From CAYREV01 sp964423345 (lineage in GTDB: Bacteria; Bacteroidota; Rhodothermia; Balneolales; Balneolaceae): a stretch of 15,106 bases of DNA. The stretch is taken from NCBI GenBank assembly GCA_964423345.1, contig CAYREV010000041.1, forward strand, positions 1-15,106. The letters are read 5' to 3'. A program made the position numbers and the translations under genes. The notes below the pieces were generated by a model. The model did no database searches, was not told the DNA's origin, and worked only from the letters and a program-made list of their open reading frames with translations. Below are positions 6,888 through 14,246 of this stretch, piece after piece (positions within the stretch are counted from its first letter, which is position 1; every line of letters begins with the position of its first letter).

Positions 6888-7280
6888 ATGTTTGATCCTA
6901 TAGCAGATTATTTAACACGCATTCGCAATGCCCAGCAGGGTGGACATCGACGGGTGGATATACCCGCATCGAAGGTTAAACGCGCGATGACGAAAATCCT
7001 TATTGACAAGGGGTATGTTAACAAGTACATCAACATTGAGGATGGAAAGCAGGGCATGCTTCGGCTGTTTCTGAAGTATGACTCCTACGGGCATCCCGTG
7101 ATCAAGAAGATGAAGCGGGAATCCAAGCCCGGGCTGCGGGTATACTGCAGCGCCGACGACATCCCTCGCGCCCTTAACGGCCTGGGTGTCGTGATACTGT
7201 CTACCTCCAGGGGAGTGATGACCGACAAGGAAGCTCGCAAACTCCATGTGGGCGGCGAAGTTTTATGCACTGTTTACTAA
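6888..7280 (+). CDS. rpsH: 30S ribosomal protein S8
   Basis: This 130-residue S8 has the usual start (MFDPIADYLTRIRNAQ, residues 1-16) and the conserved C-terminal STSRGVMTDKEARKLHVGGE block at 106-125, which forms the rRNA-binding face. S8 binds helix 21 of 16S rRNA. In E. coli it also represses the spc operon by binding a 16S-like structure near rplE. I looked at the equivalent rplX-rplE junction here and see no obvious imitation of that structure. It lies 20 nt after rpsN and 18 nt before rplF. Confidence 0.98.
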   Translation: MFDPIADYLTRIRNAQQGGHRRVDIPASKVKRAMTKILIDKGYVNKYINIEDGKQGMLRLFLKYDSYGHPVIKKMKRESKPGLRVYCSADDIPRALNGLGVVILSTSRGVMTDKEARKLHVGGEVLCTVY

Positions 7281-7298
7281 TATAAATGGCGAGAGATT

Positions 7299-7856
7299 AT
7301 GTCTAGAATTGGAAATCAACCGATTTCTTTGAAAGAAGATGTTGAGTTCAGCATTGATGCTGACAACGTGGTAACTATAAAGGGGAAAAAAGGAAGCGAT
7401 ACCCTGAAGGTTCATCCCAACATCACCGTTGAAAAGAAAGACGGAGAAATTATTGTAACGAGAAATTCAGAAGAAAAGGCAGACCGTTCCCTGCACGGGC
7501 TCTACCGGTCCCTGATCGACAACATGGTGACGGGCGTGTCTGAAGGATATCAGAAGAAACTGGAGATTATCGGTGTGGGTTACCGCGCCTCGCTCAGCAA
7601 CGGCGTACTGGAACTCAACCTGGGATTTTCACACCCGATCTATTTCGTCCCACCGGACGGAATTGACCTGGAAGTGGATACCAAGACAAAGAAAAATCCC
7701 ATTATCATCGTGTCCGGCATCAACAAGGAACTGGTCGGCCAGGTATCTGCGAAAATCCGCTCTCTGCGTCCGCCGGAGCCCTACAAGGGGAAAGGCGTTC
7801 GATATGTAGACGAGTGGGTTCGACGCAAGGCCGGAAAATCTGCCGCTAAAGCTTAA
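7299..7856 (+). CDS. rplF: 50S ribosomal protein L6
   Basis: This 185-residue L6 consists of two similar alpha/beta domains (about 1-82 and 83-185). The start MSRIGNQPISL and the C-terminal signature PEPYKGKGVRY (159-169) are diagnostic. L6 binds near the sarcin-ricin loop and the factor-binding centre. It is slightly longer than E. coli L6 (177), with an Ala/Lys-rich end. The leader (ATAAATGGCGAGAGATT) has only a weak GAGAG. rplR follows after 12 nt. Confidence 0.98.
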   Translation: MSRIGNQPISLKEDVEFSIDADNVVTIKGKKGSDTLKVHPNITVEKKDGEIIVTRNSEEKADRSLHGLYRSLIDNMVTGVSEGYQKKLEIIGVGYRASLSNGVLELNLGFSHPIYFVPPDGIDLEVDTKTKKNPIIIVSGINKELVGQVSAKIRSLRPPEPYKGKGVRYVDEWVRRKAGKSAAKA

Positions 7857-7868
7857 TAAGAATCAGAA

Positions 7869-8237
7869 ATGGATAAGAATACAAAAAAGACCTTACGCCG
7901 TAATCGAATTCGCCGCAGAATACGGGCGACTATTCGGGGAACCGCCGAACGGCCCCGGCTCTGTGTATACAAAAGCAACAAGCATGTGTATGCCCAGCTC
8001 ATCGACGATCGGGCCGGACAAACCCTGGCTGCTGCTTCTACTGAACAGGAGTCGCTTGCCGATGCGCTAAAAGAGAAGACCCAGACGGAAAGTGCGACGG
8101 TTGTGGGCGAACACATTGCGAAAATTGCACAGGATAAAGGAATTGACAAGGCCGTATTCGACCGAAGCGGTTATAAATATCATGGCGTTGTCCGGGCACT
8201 GGCCGAGGGCGCGCGTGAAGGTGGACTAGACTTATAA
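7869..8237 (+). CDS. rplR: 50S ribosomal protein L18
   Basis: This 122-residue L18 has the basic N-terminal arm (RRNRIRRRIRATIRGTAERPRL to about 31), the VYKSNKHVYAQLIDD strand-turn region, and a C-terminal FDRSGYKYHGVVRALAEGAREGGL-type helix that is diagnostic. L18 delivers 5S rRNA to the ribosome together with L5. Length is normal. It lies 12 nt after rplF and 12 nt before rpsE. Confidence 0.97.
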   Translation: MDKNTKKTLRRNRIRRRIRATIRGTAERPRLCVYKSNKHVYAQLIDDRAGQTLAAASTEQESLADALKEKTQTESATVVGEHIAKIAQDKGIDKAVFDRSGYKYHGVVRALAEGAREGGLDL

Positions 8238-8249
8238 AAACGATTTACT

Positions 8250-8774
8250 ATGCCAAAAATCAGAAGACGACATAACATTACACCTACCAATCTGAACCTG
8301 GAAGAGAAGCTGGTTCATATAAACCGGGTCTCTAAAGTGGTAAAAGGGGGCCGGCGGTTCAGCTTTAACGCCATCGTTGTTGTAGGCAACAAGGACGGAG
8401 TGGTCGGCCACGGATTGGGCAAGGCCAATGAGGTTTCTGACGCGATTCAGAAAGGATTTGACAATGCCAAGAAGAACCTCATCAAGGTACCCATGACCAA
8501 TACCGGTAGTATCTACCACAGTATTGTCGGGAAGGAGGGAGCCGGAAAGGTATTGCTGCGACCGGCATCGGAAGGTACCGGAGTTATTGCAGGCGGGCCC
8601 GTCAAGGCCCTGCTGGATATCGCCGGTATTCAGAATATCCTGACCAAATCGATCGGCTCTTCCAATCCCCATAACATGGTGAAGGCGACCTACAACGCCC
8701 TGAAGGACCTGACCGATCCGGTAGAAGTGGCCCAACGAAGGGGCGTATCGCTGGGCAAGGTCTTTGAAGGTTAA
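8250..8774 (+). CDS. rpsE: 30S ribosomal protein S5
   Basis: This 174-residue S5 has the N-terminal dsRBD-like domain at about 15-80, with VKGGRRFSFNAIVVVGNKDG at 31-50, and the C-terminal ribosomal-fold domain with GVIAGGPVKALLDIAGI. The turn used by spectinomycin-resistance mutations looks normal. S5 sits at the mRNA entry channel with S3 and S4 and affects decoding accuracy. Normally rpmD (L30) would follow; here rplO starts only 38 nt later, so L30 is missing from this position. Confidence 0.98.
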   Translation: MPKIRRRHNITPTNLNLEEKLVHINRVSKVVKGGRRFSFNAIVVVGNKDGVVGHGLGKANEVSDAIQKGFDNAKKNLIKVPMTNTGSIYHSIVGKEGAGKVLLRPASEGTGVIAGGPVKALLDIAGIQNILTKSIGSSNPHNMVKATYNALKDLTDPVEVAQRRGVSLGKVFEG

Positions 8775-8812
8775 TATTTCTGGCTAAGAATCTAATAACA
8801 ACGGACAAGAAC

Positions 8813-9271
8813 ATGGATTTAAGTAATTTAAAAGCTCCAAAACCGAACCAGAAAAAGCGCAAGCGCATTGGCCGGGGACAGGGTTCCGGGCACGGAAGCC
8901 ATACGGTCGGGCGCGGACATAACGGACAGAAGTCCCGAAGCGGTTTCAAGATACGCTTCTGGTTTGAAGGGGGACAGATGCCATTGCAGCGTCGCATCCC
9001 GAAATTTGGGTTCACAAATCCGTTCCGTACGGAGTATGTGCCCCTGAATGTCGATACCATCGAGCAATTTATCGAGGCCGGCAAGTTGGACGAGAACATA
9101 TCTCTGTCAGACTTGCGTGATGCCGGAATCGTTGACAAGGGTGATCTTGTCAAACTGCTTGGACGTGGTGAAGTCAGTTCAAAGATTGAGATCGAAGTCC
9201 ATGATTTCAGCGACTCGGCCAAGGAGAAGGTTGAAGAGGCCGGCGGAACCGTTACGAAGATAGAATCATAA
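8813..9271 (+). CDS. rplO: 50S ribosomal protein L15
   Basis: This 152-residue L15 has the glycine-rich basic N-terminus (RIGRGQGSGHGSHTVGRGHNGQ at about 18-39), the FEGGQMPLQRRIPKFGF block at 51-67, and the C-terminal fold. L15 is a late-assembly protein reaching into the 50S core. The 38-nt gap before it is open in frame back to 8768 and contains CTG GCT AAG just upstream, which could be read as an unusual extended start, but the ATG at 8813 gives the standard N-terminus (MDLSNLKAP). secY follows 21 nt after the stop, as in nearly all bacteria. Confidence 0.97.
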   Translation: MDLSNLKAPKPNQKKRKRIGRGQGSGHGSHTVGRGHNGQKSRSGFKIRFWFEGGQMPLQRRIPKFGFTNPFRTEYVPLNVDTIEQFIEAGKLDENISLSDLRDAGIVDKGDLVKLLGRGEVSSKIEIEVHDFSDSAKEKVEEAGGTVTKIES

Positions 9272-9292
9272 ATACATTAGAACCCGTTCTAG

Positions 9293-10600
9293 ATGAGCCT
9301 GGTAGAAAATTTCCGAAATATATTTAAGATTGAGGAGCTGAAGAACCGCATACTTTATGTGGTGGGCATACTTATGGTCTACCGCATCGGCAGTTATGTA
9401 ACCCTGCCCGGTATCGACGCTTCCCAATTGGCACAAAGCACCGGCAACGCATCCAGCCTGCTCGGGCTCTTTGATATGTTTGTAGGTGGAGCCTTTACCC
9501 GGGCCGGAGTATTTGCCCTGGGTATCATGCCCTATATTACAGCAGCCATTATTATTCAGCTGATGGGTGCGGTGGTCCCCTATTTTCAGAAGCTTCAGCG
9601 CGAAGGGGAAGAGGGGCGCCGTAAAATAAACCGGCTTACCCGGTACGGTACCGTGGGAATTACACTGGTTCAGGCTATTGGTTTTGCTATCAACCTGATG
9701 GCGACCTCGCCCAACGCCATAGTGGTAAGTACTTTTACCTTTGTGTTTACCTCAATGATTGTACTCACGGCCGGAACGACCTTTGTGATGTGGCTGGGCG
9801 AACGCATCACCGAAAGAGGCATCGGCAACGGTATATCGATACTCATTATGATCGGTATTATTGCCGCATTGCCTACGAATCTTGTGAACGAGGTAACGAC
9901 CAAGAGCAACGCTATCATTGTTATTGCAGAGCTGGCGGCCCTGATACTGGTTATTGCAGGCTGTGTGCTGTTAACCCAGGGCGTCCGGAAGATTCCCGTG
10001 CAGTACGCCAAGCGGGTTGTAGGTAGAAAAGTGTACGGTGGTACTACCCAGTACCTGCCCCTGAAGGTAAACTCGGCCGGTGTGATGCCGATCATTTTTG
10101 CGCAATCCATTATGTTTATTCCCAGCACCATCGGGACCTTTTTCCCCGATAGCCAAACGGTGCAGATGCTGACGGCGTGGTCGGCCGACTTCACGGGTGT
10201 CACCTATTCCATTGTGTTCTTCTTTATCTGTGTGTTCTTTACCTATTTCTATACGGCGATTGCTATCAACCCCCAGGAGATGGCCGATACCATGAAGCGC
10301 CAGGGCGGTTTTATACCCGGCGTGCGGCCCGGAAAGGCAACGGTGGAATTTATTGACAACATCCTGACCAAGGTGACGCTTCCGGGATCGATCTTCCTGG
10401 GCATTATCGCCATACTCCCTGCTTTTGCGGCACGGCTTGGAATCACTCCCGGCTTTGCCATGTTCTACGGAGGGACCAGCCTGCTGATTATTGTAGGGGT
10501 GGCTATTGACACCCTGCAGCAGATTGAAAGTCACCTGATGATGCGTCATTATGATGGCTTTATGAAGACCGGTAAGATTAAAGGCCGCCGCAGGGCATAG
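9293..10600 (+). CDS. secY: Protein translocase channel subunit SecY
   Basis: This 435-residue polytopic membrane protein has ten hydrophobic segments. TM1 is at about 19-36, a plug region lies near 55-68, and further segments run to about 405. Family landmarks are GIMPYITAAIIIQLM (77-91), GERITERGIGNGISIL (169-184) and the cytoplasmic loop GGFIPGVRPGKAT (338-350). Arg345 there matches the conserved Arg of the SecA- and ribosome-binding loop. SecY forms the export pore with SecE and SecG; those partners are not in the window. It is the last gene of the spc section. Its TAG stop is directly followed by the map ATG with no gap, suggesting coupled translation. Confidence 0.98.
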   Translation: MSLVENFRNIFKIEELKNRILYVVGILMVYRIGSYVTLPGIDASQLAQSTGNASSLLGLFDMFVGGAFTRAGVFALGIMPYITAAIIIQLMGAVVPYFQKLQREGEEGRRKINRLTRYGTVGITLVQAIGFAINLMATSPNAIVVSTFTFVFTSMIVLTAGTTFVMWLGERITERGIGNGISILIMIGIIAALPTNLVNEVTTKSNAIIVIAELAALILVIAGCVLLTQGVRKIPVQYAKRVVGRKVYGGTTQYLPLKVNSAGVMPIIFAQSIMFIPSTIGTFFPDSQTVQMLTAWSADFTGVTYSIVFFFICVFFTYFYTAIAINPQEMADTMKRQGGFIPGVRPGKATVEFIDNILTKVTLPGSIFLGIIAILPAFAARLGITPGFAMFYGGTSLLIIVGVAIDTLQQIESHLMMRHYDGFMKTGKIKGRRRA

Positions 10601-11416
10601 ATGATCTTTCTGAAAAGTGAATCGGAAATTGATAAAATGCGCGAAAGTGCGCAACTGGTTTCGCGCACGCTTGCTGAAGTTGCAAAATTGATAGAGCCGG
10701 GTGTTTCCACTGCAAAACTCGACAGGGTGGCAGAGGATTTTATAAAGAAACACAATGCACGCCCGGCTTTTAAGGGATATGGACCGAAGGATAATCCATT
10801 TCCTGCTACATTGTGTGTGTCGATCAACGACGAAGTGGTTCATGGAATCCCCAGTGAACAAAGAACATTACAGGAAGGGGATATCGTCTCCGTCGACTGC
10901 GGAGTCGAAAAGGATGGATACTTCGGAGATCATGCCTACACCTTTGCGGTGGGAGAGTGTGATGAAGAGACTTTGAAATTACTGAGAACAACCCTCGAAT
11001 CGCTGTACAAGGGTATCGACAATGCGGTTCACGGGAACAGGGTGGGCGATATTTCCACTGCCGTTCAGTCTCACTGTGAGAAAGAAGGCTACGGCGTGGT
11101 CCGGGACCTGGTGGGTCACGGACTGGGGAAGTCGCTGCATGAGGATCCCTCGGTGCCCAACTTCGGAAAGGCGGGACGGGGTGAGCGACTGCGATCCGGG
11201 ATGACCCTGGCTATTGAGCCGATGATCAACATGGGCAGCTGGAAAGTGAAGTCCAGAGAGGATGGATGGACGGTCGTGACGGGCGATGGCAGCCTGTCGG
11301 CCCACTACGAACACGATGTGGTTGTACGTGAGGGAAAAGCTGAAATTCTAAGTACTTTTGATTATATTTACGAGATAACAAAAAGTCGAATTAACGTTAA
11401 AGCGCAAGATGGCTAA
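10601..11416 (+). CDS. map: Methionine aminopeptidase, type I
   Basis: This 271-residue enzyme removes the initiator Met from nascent proteins when the second residue is small. All five metal ligands of the pita-bread fold are present: Asp99 (SVDCG), Asp110 (GDHAYTF), His173 (GHGLG), Glu206 (AIEPM) and Glu237 (HYEHD). The substrate-binding residues His81 (VVHGIP) and His180 (LHEDP) are also present. It lacks the N-terminal zinc-finger extension of some MetAPs and is therefore the short bacterial type Ia-like form. It is placed between secY and infA, common in Bacteroidota and Firmicutes. Its start abuts the secY stop, and its last 8 nt overlap infA (ATGGCTAA). Confidence 0.98.
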   Translation: MIFLKSESEIDKMRESAQLVSRTLAEVAKLIEPGVSTAKLDRVAEDFIKKHNARPAFKGYGPKDNPFPATLCVSINDEVVHGIPSEQRTLQEGDIVSVDCGVEKDGYFGDHAYTFAVGECDEETLKLLRTTLESLYKGIDNAVHGNRVGDISTAVQSHCEKEGYGVVRDLVGHGLGKSLHEDPSVPNFGKAGRGERLRSGMTLAIEPMINMGSWKVKSREDGWTVVTGDGSLSAHYEHDVVVREGKAEILSTFDYIYEITKSRINVKAQDG

Positions 11417-11627
11417 AGAAGAGCCAATTAAACAGGACGGAGAAATTATTGAAGCACTGCCTAATGCGCAGTTCCGTGTAGAGCTGGATAACGGGCATGA
11501 AATTCTGGCCCATGTATCCGGAAAAATGAGAATGCACTATATAAAAATTCTCCCCGGCGACCGAGTCGCAGTGGAGATGTCACCATACGACCTTTCCAAA
11601 GGGCGTATTACGTATCGATATAAATAA
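11409..11627 (+). CDS. infA: Translation initiation factor IF-1
   Basis: This 72-residue protein has the exact IF-1 length and the S1/OB-fold pattern. It starts MAKEEPIKQDGEIIEALPNA, continues FRVELDNGHEILAHVSGKMR and ends LPGDRVAVEMSPYDLSKGRITYRYK-like, all diagnostic. IF-1 occupies the 30S A site during initiation and helps IF-2 and IF-3. The ATG lies inside the last codons of map (8-nt overlap), so ribosomes finishing map can reinitiate here. The next gene is rpmJ, 26 nt on. Confidence 0.97.
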   Translation: MAKEEPIKQDGEIIEALPNAQFRVELDNGHEILAHVSGKMRMHYIKILPGDRVAVEMSPYDLSKGRITYRYK

Positions 11628-11653
11628 ATTTAAATCCAAAGACTTAACCTATT

Positions 11654-11770
11654 ATGAAAACTAAGTCTTCAGTAAAGAAAAGAAGTTCAGACGATAAAAT
11701 TGTACGACGTAACGGTCGTGTATATGTAATCAACAAGAAAAATCCACGCCATAAGCAACGGCAAGGATAA
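11654..11770 (+). CDS. rpmJ: 50S ribosomal protein L36, zinc-free variant
   Basis: This 38-residue gene is easy to miss. It starts MKTKSSVKKRSSDDKIVRRN, continues GRVYVINKKNPRHKQRQG and stops with TAA at 11768-11770. Length and the KNPRHKQRQG end are exactly those of L36/bL36. In zinc-binding L36 the ligands are Cys11, Cys14, Cys27 and His33. Here they are Ser11, Asp14, Asn27 and His33, so the three Cys are lost and zinc cannot be held in the usual way. L36 stabilises the base of the L7/L12 and factor-binding region of 23S rRNA. Zinc-free L36 paralogues are known, usually induced under zinc limitation, but here it is the copy in the main operon. It is placed between infA and rpsM as in most bacteria. 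Confidence 0.95.
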   Translation: MKTKSSVKKRSSDDKIVRRNGRVYVINKKNPRHKQRQG

Positions 11771-11788
11771 TAAACCCGTATAGTTTCC

Positions 11789-12169
11789 ATGGCAAGAATT
11801 GCAGGAATAGACTTACCAAAAGATAAACGTGGCGAAATCGGCCTGACCTACATCTATGGTATCGGCCGGTCAAGGGCCCAGGAAATTCTTGATGATCTGG
11901 GTATTGACCGCAGTATCGATGTAAAGGACTGGACCGACGAGCAGGTATCCGCACTCCGTCAAAAGATTGATTCGGAGTATAAGGTGGAAGGAGCCCTGCG
12001 AACCGAGGTCAATCAAAACATTCGCCGATTGATCGAGATCGGTTCCTATCGAGGCACCCGCCATCGAAAAGGACTGCCGGTACGCGGGCAGCGTACGCAG
12101 ACCAACGCCCGTACCCGCAAGGGTAAGCGCCGTACCGTAGCAGGTAAGAAGACAGCTACCAAGAAATAA
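11789..12169 (+). CDS. rpsM: 30S ribosomal protein S13
   Basis: This 126-residue S13 starts MARIAGIDLPKDKR and has the helix-two-turns-helix region (YIYGIGRSRAQEIL at 21-34) and the basic tail block GSYRGTRHRKGLPVRGQRT at 85-103. S13 contacts P-site tRNA and forms the B1 bridges with L5 and 23S rRNA. It begins the classical alpha operon but is only 18 nt after rpmJ, with no promoter visible. The C-terminus is Lys/Thr-rich, as normal. Confidence 0.98.
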   Translation: MARIAGIDLPKDKRGEIGLTYIYGIGRSRAQEILDDLGIDRSIDVKDWTDEQVSALRQKIDSEYKVEGALRTEVNQNIRRLIEIGSYRGTRHRKGLPVRGQRTQTNARTRKGKRRTVAGKKTATKK

Positions 12170-12187
12170 TTTAACACTGAGAATTAA

Positions 12188-12592
12188 ATGGCAAAGAAAG
12201 AACGAAAATCTGCAGGTAAACGAAAAAAGCGCAAGAAGCAGCTTTCCGATCCCAATGGTATGGCCTTCATCAAGGCTACCTTTAACAACGTGTTGGTTAC
12301 CATAACCGACGCCGACGGAAATACGCTCTCCTGGTCGTCAGCCGGCAAGGAAGGGTTCAAGGGATCCCGCAAGAATACGCCCTATGCTGCCCAGCTGAGT
12401 TCGGAGACGGCGGCAACGGCAGCCTATGAGATGGGGCTTCGAAGAGTGGAAGTGTTTGTAAAAGGCCCCGGATCCGGCAGGGAAGCTGCCATACGAGCTT
12501 TATCATCCAGCGGATTGGAAGTGACGTCCATCAAGGACCGAACCCCCATTCCCCACAACGGCTGCAGGCCACCCAAACGACGAAGAGTTTAA
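12188..12592 (+). CDS. rpsK: 30S ribosomal protein S11
   Basis: This 134-residue S11 has a basic Lys-rich N-terminus and then FIKATFNNVLVTITDADGN (28-46). The conserved end is DRTPIPHNGCRPPKRRRV. Asn124 in the HNG motif corresponds to E. coli Asn119, which is converted to isoaspartate there; the motif is intact here. S11 forms the platform near the mRNA exit and E site with S7, S18 and S21. It lies 18 nt after rpsM and 21 nt before rpsD. Confidence 0.98.
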   Translation: MAKKERKSAGKRKKRKKQLSDPNGMAFIKATFNNVLVTITDADGNTLSWSSAGKEGFKGSRKNTPYAAQLSSETAATAAYEMGLRRVEVFVKGPGSGREAAIRALSSSGLEVTSIKDRTPIPHNGCRPPKRRRV

Positions 12593-12613
12593 AAGCAGGA
12601 TATAACATACATT

Positions 12614-13219
12614 ATGGCAAGATACAGAGGTCCAAAACAGAAAAAAGCAAGACGTTTCAGAGAGCCGATTTTCGGCCCGAGCAAAGCACTGGAACGCAAA
12701 CCGTACGGCCCCGGCCAGCACGGCCGGTCGCGTTATTCCAGGAAATCGGAGTATGCGATTCAGCTCGAGGAAAAACAGAAGGCAAAGTACACCTACGGAT
12801 TGCTTGAAAAGCAGTTTGCCAACTTGTTTGAAAAGGCAAATGCCAAAGACGGCGTAACGGGTGAGATCCTTCTGCAATACCTGGAAAGCAGGCTGGACAA
12901 CACCGTATTCAGGCTGGGAATTGCACGTACCCGCCGGCAGGCACGACAGCTGGTAAGCCACAAGCATATTGTGGTAAACGGGGAAGTGGTCAACATTCCA
13001 TCCTATCAGTTGAAGCCGGGTGATGTGATTACCGTGCGGCCGAAATCCAAGAATCTGGAAGTAATTGAAGAATCTCTACAGCACGCTCCAAAGAGCAAAT
13101 ACAAATGGCTTGAGATCGATAAAAAGTCAAAGACTGGGAAATACCTGAATGACCCCTCTCTGGAAGAGATCCCGGAGAATATTAATGTCCAGTTGATCGT
13201 TGAGCTCTATTCCAAGTAA
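12614..13219 (+). CDS. rpsD: 30S ribosomal protein S4, cysteine-free type
   Basis: This 201-residue S4 has the N-terminal domain with YGPGQHGRSR at 31-40 and the S4 RNA-binding domain at about 92-155 (SRLDNTVFRLGIARTRRQAR, then GDVITV). There is no Cys at all, so the N-terminal four-Cys zinc site of zinc-type S4 is absent. S4 is a primary 16S rRNA binder that nucleates body assembly and affects accuracy. In E. coli it represses the alpha operon at a pseudoknot near rpsM; I cannot see or exclude such a pseudoknot here by eye. rpoA follows after a 31-nt A/T-rich gap without SD. Confidence 0.98.
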   Translation: MARYRGPKQKKARRFREPIFGPSKALERKPYGPGQHGRSRYSRKSEYAIQLEEKQKAKYTYGLLEKQFANLFEKANAKDGVTGEILLQYLESRLDNTVFRLGIARTRRQARQLVSHKHIVVNGEVVNIPSYQLKPGDVITVRPKSKNLEVIEESLQHAPKSKYKWLEIDKKSKTGKYLNDPSLEEIPENINVQLIVELYSK

Positions 13220-13250
13220 TTTTAAACCATTTTAGCCAACCGCTTTTATT

Positions 13251-14231
13251 ATGAGTAACTACAGCATACAAATGCCAGAAAGTTTAGAGGTCAAAGAGTC
13301 GGATGAGACTTTTGGAACCTTCATCCTGCAGCCTCTGGAAAGAGGTTTCGGTGTTACCATCGGTAACTCCTTCAGAAGAATTCTTCTTTCATCACTGCCC
13401 GGGATAGCCATTAACGCCGTGAAGATCAATGGTGTTGAGCATGAATATTCCAGCATCAAGGGAGTGAAAGAAGATGTATATGAAATTATTCTCAACCTGA
13501 AAGAAGTGCGTTTCAATCAGGTTGAAAAGAGCAGCGGCGTCATCAACATTTCAAAAAGCGGCGAGGGACAGTTTACCGCTACCGATATTGCCGAAGCTAC
13601 GGCAGACTATGAAGTGTTGAACCCCGATTTTGTGATTGCAACCATGTCGGAGGATGCCGATCTGGAGATTGAACTTCGCGTGGGACGAGGCCGAGGATAT
13701 GTTCCGGCCGAAGAGCAGGATGTAGATACGGAGGAGGATGTGAATATCATTCCCATCGACGCCATCTATACCCCCATTAAAGATGTGAAGTTTGATGTGG
13801 ACAATGTCCGTGTGGGACAGCGAACCGACTATGAAAAACTTACCATGGATATTACCACCGACGGTTCCGTCAATGCCAAGGAGGCACTGACCATCGCCGG
13901 TAAAATCCTGAAAGAGCATATTGAAAAGTTCATTACCGAAGAGATTGATGAGCCGTTTACCCAGGAAGAGGAAGAGGTCGATGCCGAGAAACAGCGTATT
14001 GCCAACCTCCTTAAAACCAGTATTGAAGACCTGAACCTGAGTGTTCGGGCATACAACTGCCTGAAATCAGCCAACATCAACACCATCGGCGAACTGGTTT
14101 CAAGAGATGAGCAGGACCTGCTCAAGTTCCGTAACTTCGGTAAGAAGTCGCTGGCCGAGCTGGTTGAAGTGATTGAAGACAAAAACCTGCACTTCGGCAT
14201 GGATGTTTCGAAATTTTTGGATAACTCATAA
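13251..14231 (+). CDS. rpoA: DNA-directed RNA polymerase subunit alpha
   Basis: This 326-residue alpha subunit has an N-terminal domain (about 1-230) with the dimerisation motif GNSFRRILLSSLPG at 38-51. An acidic linker (QEEEEVDAEK) comes next, and the C-terminal domain runs from about 250 to 326. In the C-terminal domain Arg266, Asn269 and Cys270 (SVRAYNC) and the GKKSL loop match the E. coli UP-element and activator contacts (Arg265, Asn268), so upstream A/T-rich promoter DNA can probably be recognised, as seems laid out near 14976-14993. The length is normal (E. coli 329). It lies between rpsD (31-nt gap) and rplQ (15-nt gap) in the standard order. Confidence 0.98.
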   Translation: MSNYSIQMPESLEVKESDETFGTFILQPLERGFGVTIGNSFRRILLSSLPGIAINAVKINGVEHEYSSIKGVKEDVYEIILNLKEVRFNQVEKSSGVINISKSGEGQFTATDIAEATADYEVLNPDFVIATMSEDADLEIELRVGRGRGYVPAEEQDVDTEEDVNIIPIDAIYTPIKDVKFDVDNVRVGQRTDYEKLTMDITTDGSVNAKEALTIAGKILKEHIEKFITEEIDEPFTQEEEEVDAEKQRIANLLKTSIEDLNLSVRAYNCLKSANINTIGELVSRDEQDLLKFRNFGKKSLAELVEVIEDKNLHFGMDVSKFLDNS

Positions 14232-14246
14232 AAGTAGTATTGAAAG

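Noticed and set aside
9971..10861. 296-codon open frame on the - strand under secY and map
   Set aside because: It crosses two conserved genes, and its translation is Arg/His-rich without domains or membrane segments, as expected of an antisense shadow.
13220..13250. Possible promoter in the rpsD-rpoA gap
   Set aside because: The 31-nt gap is A/T-rich, but no TTG / TAnnTTTG pair with proper spacing was found; it is ordinary leader.
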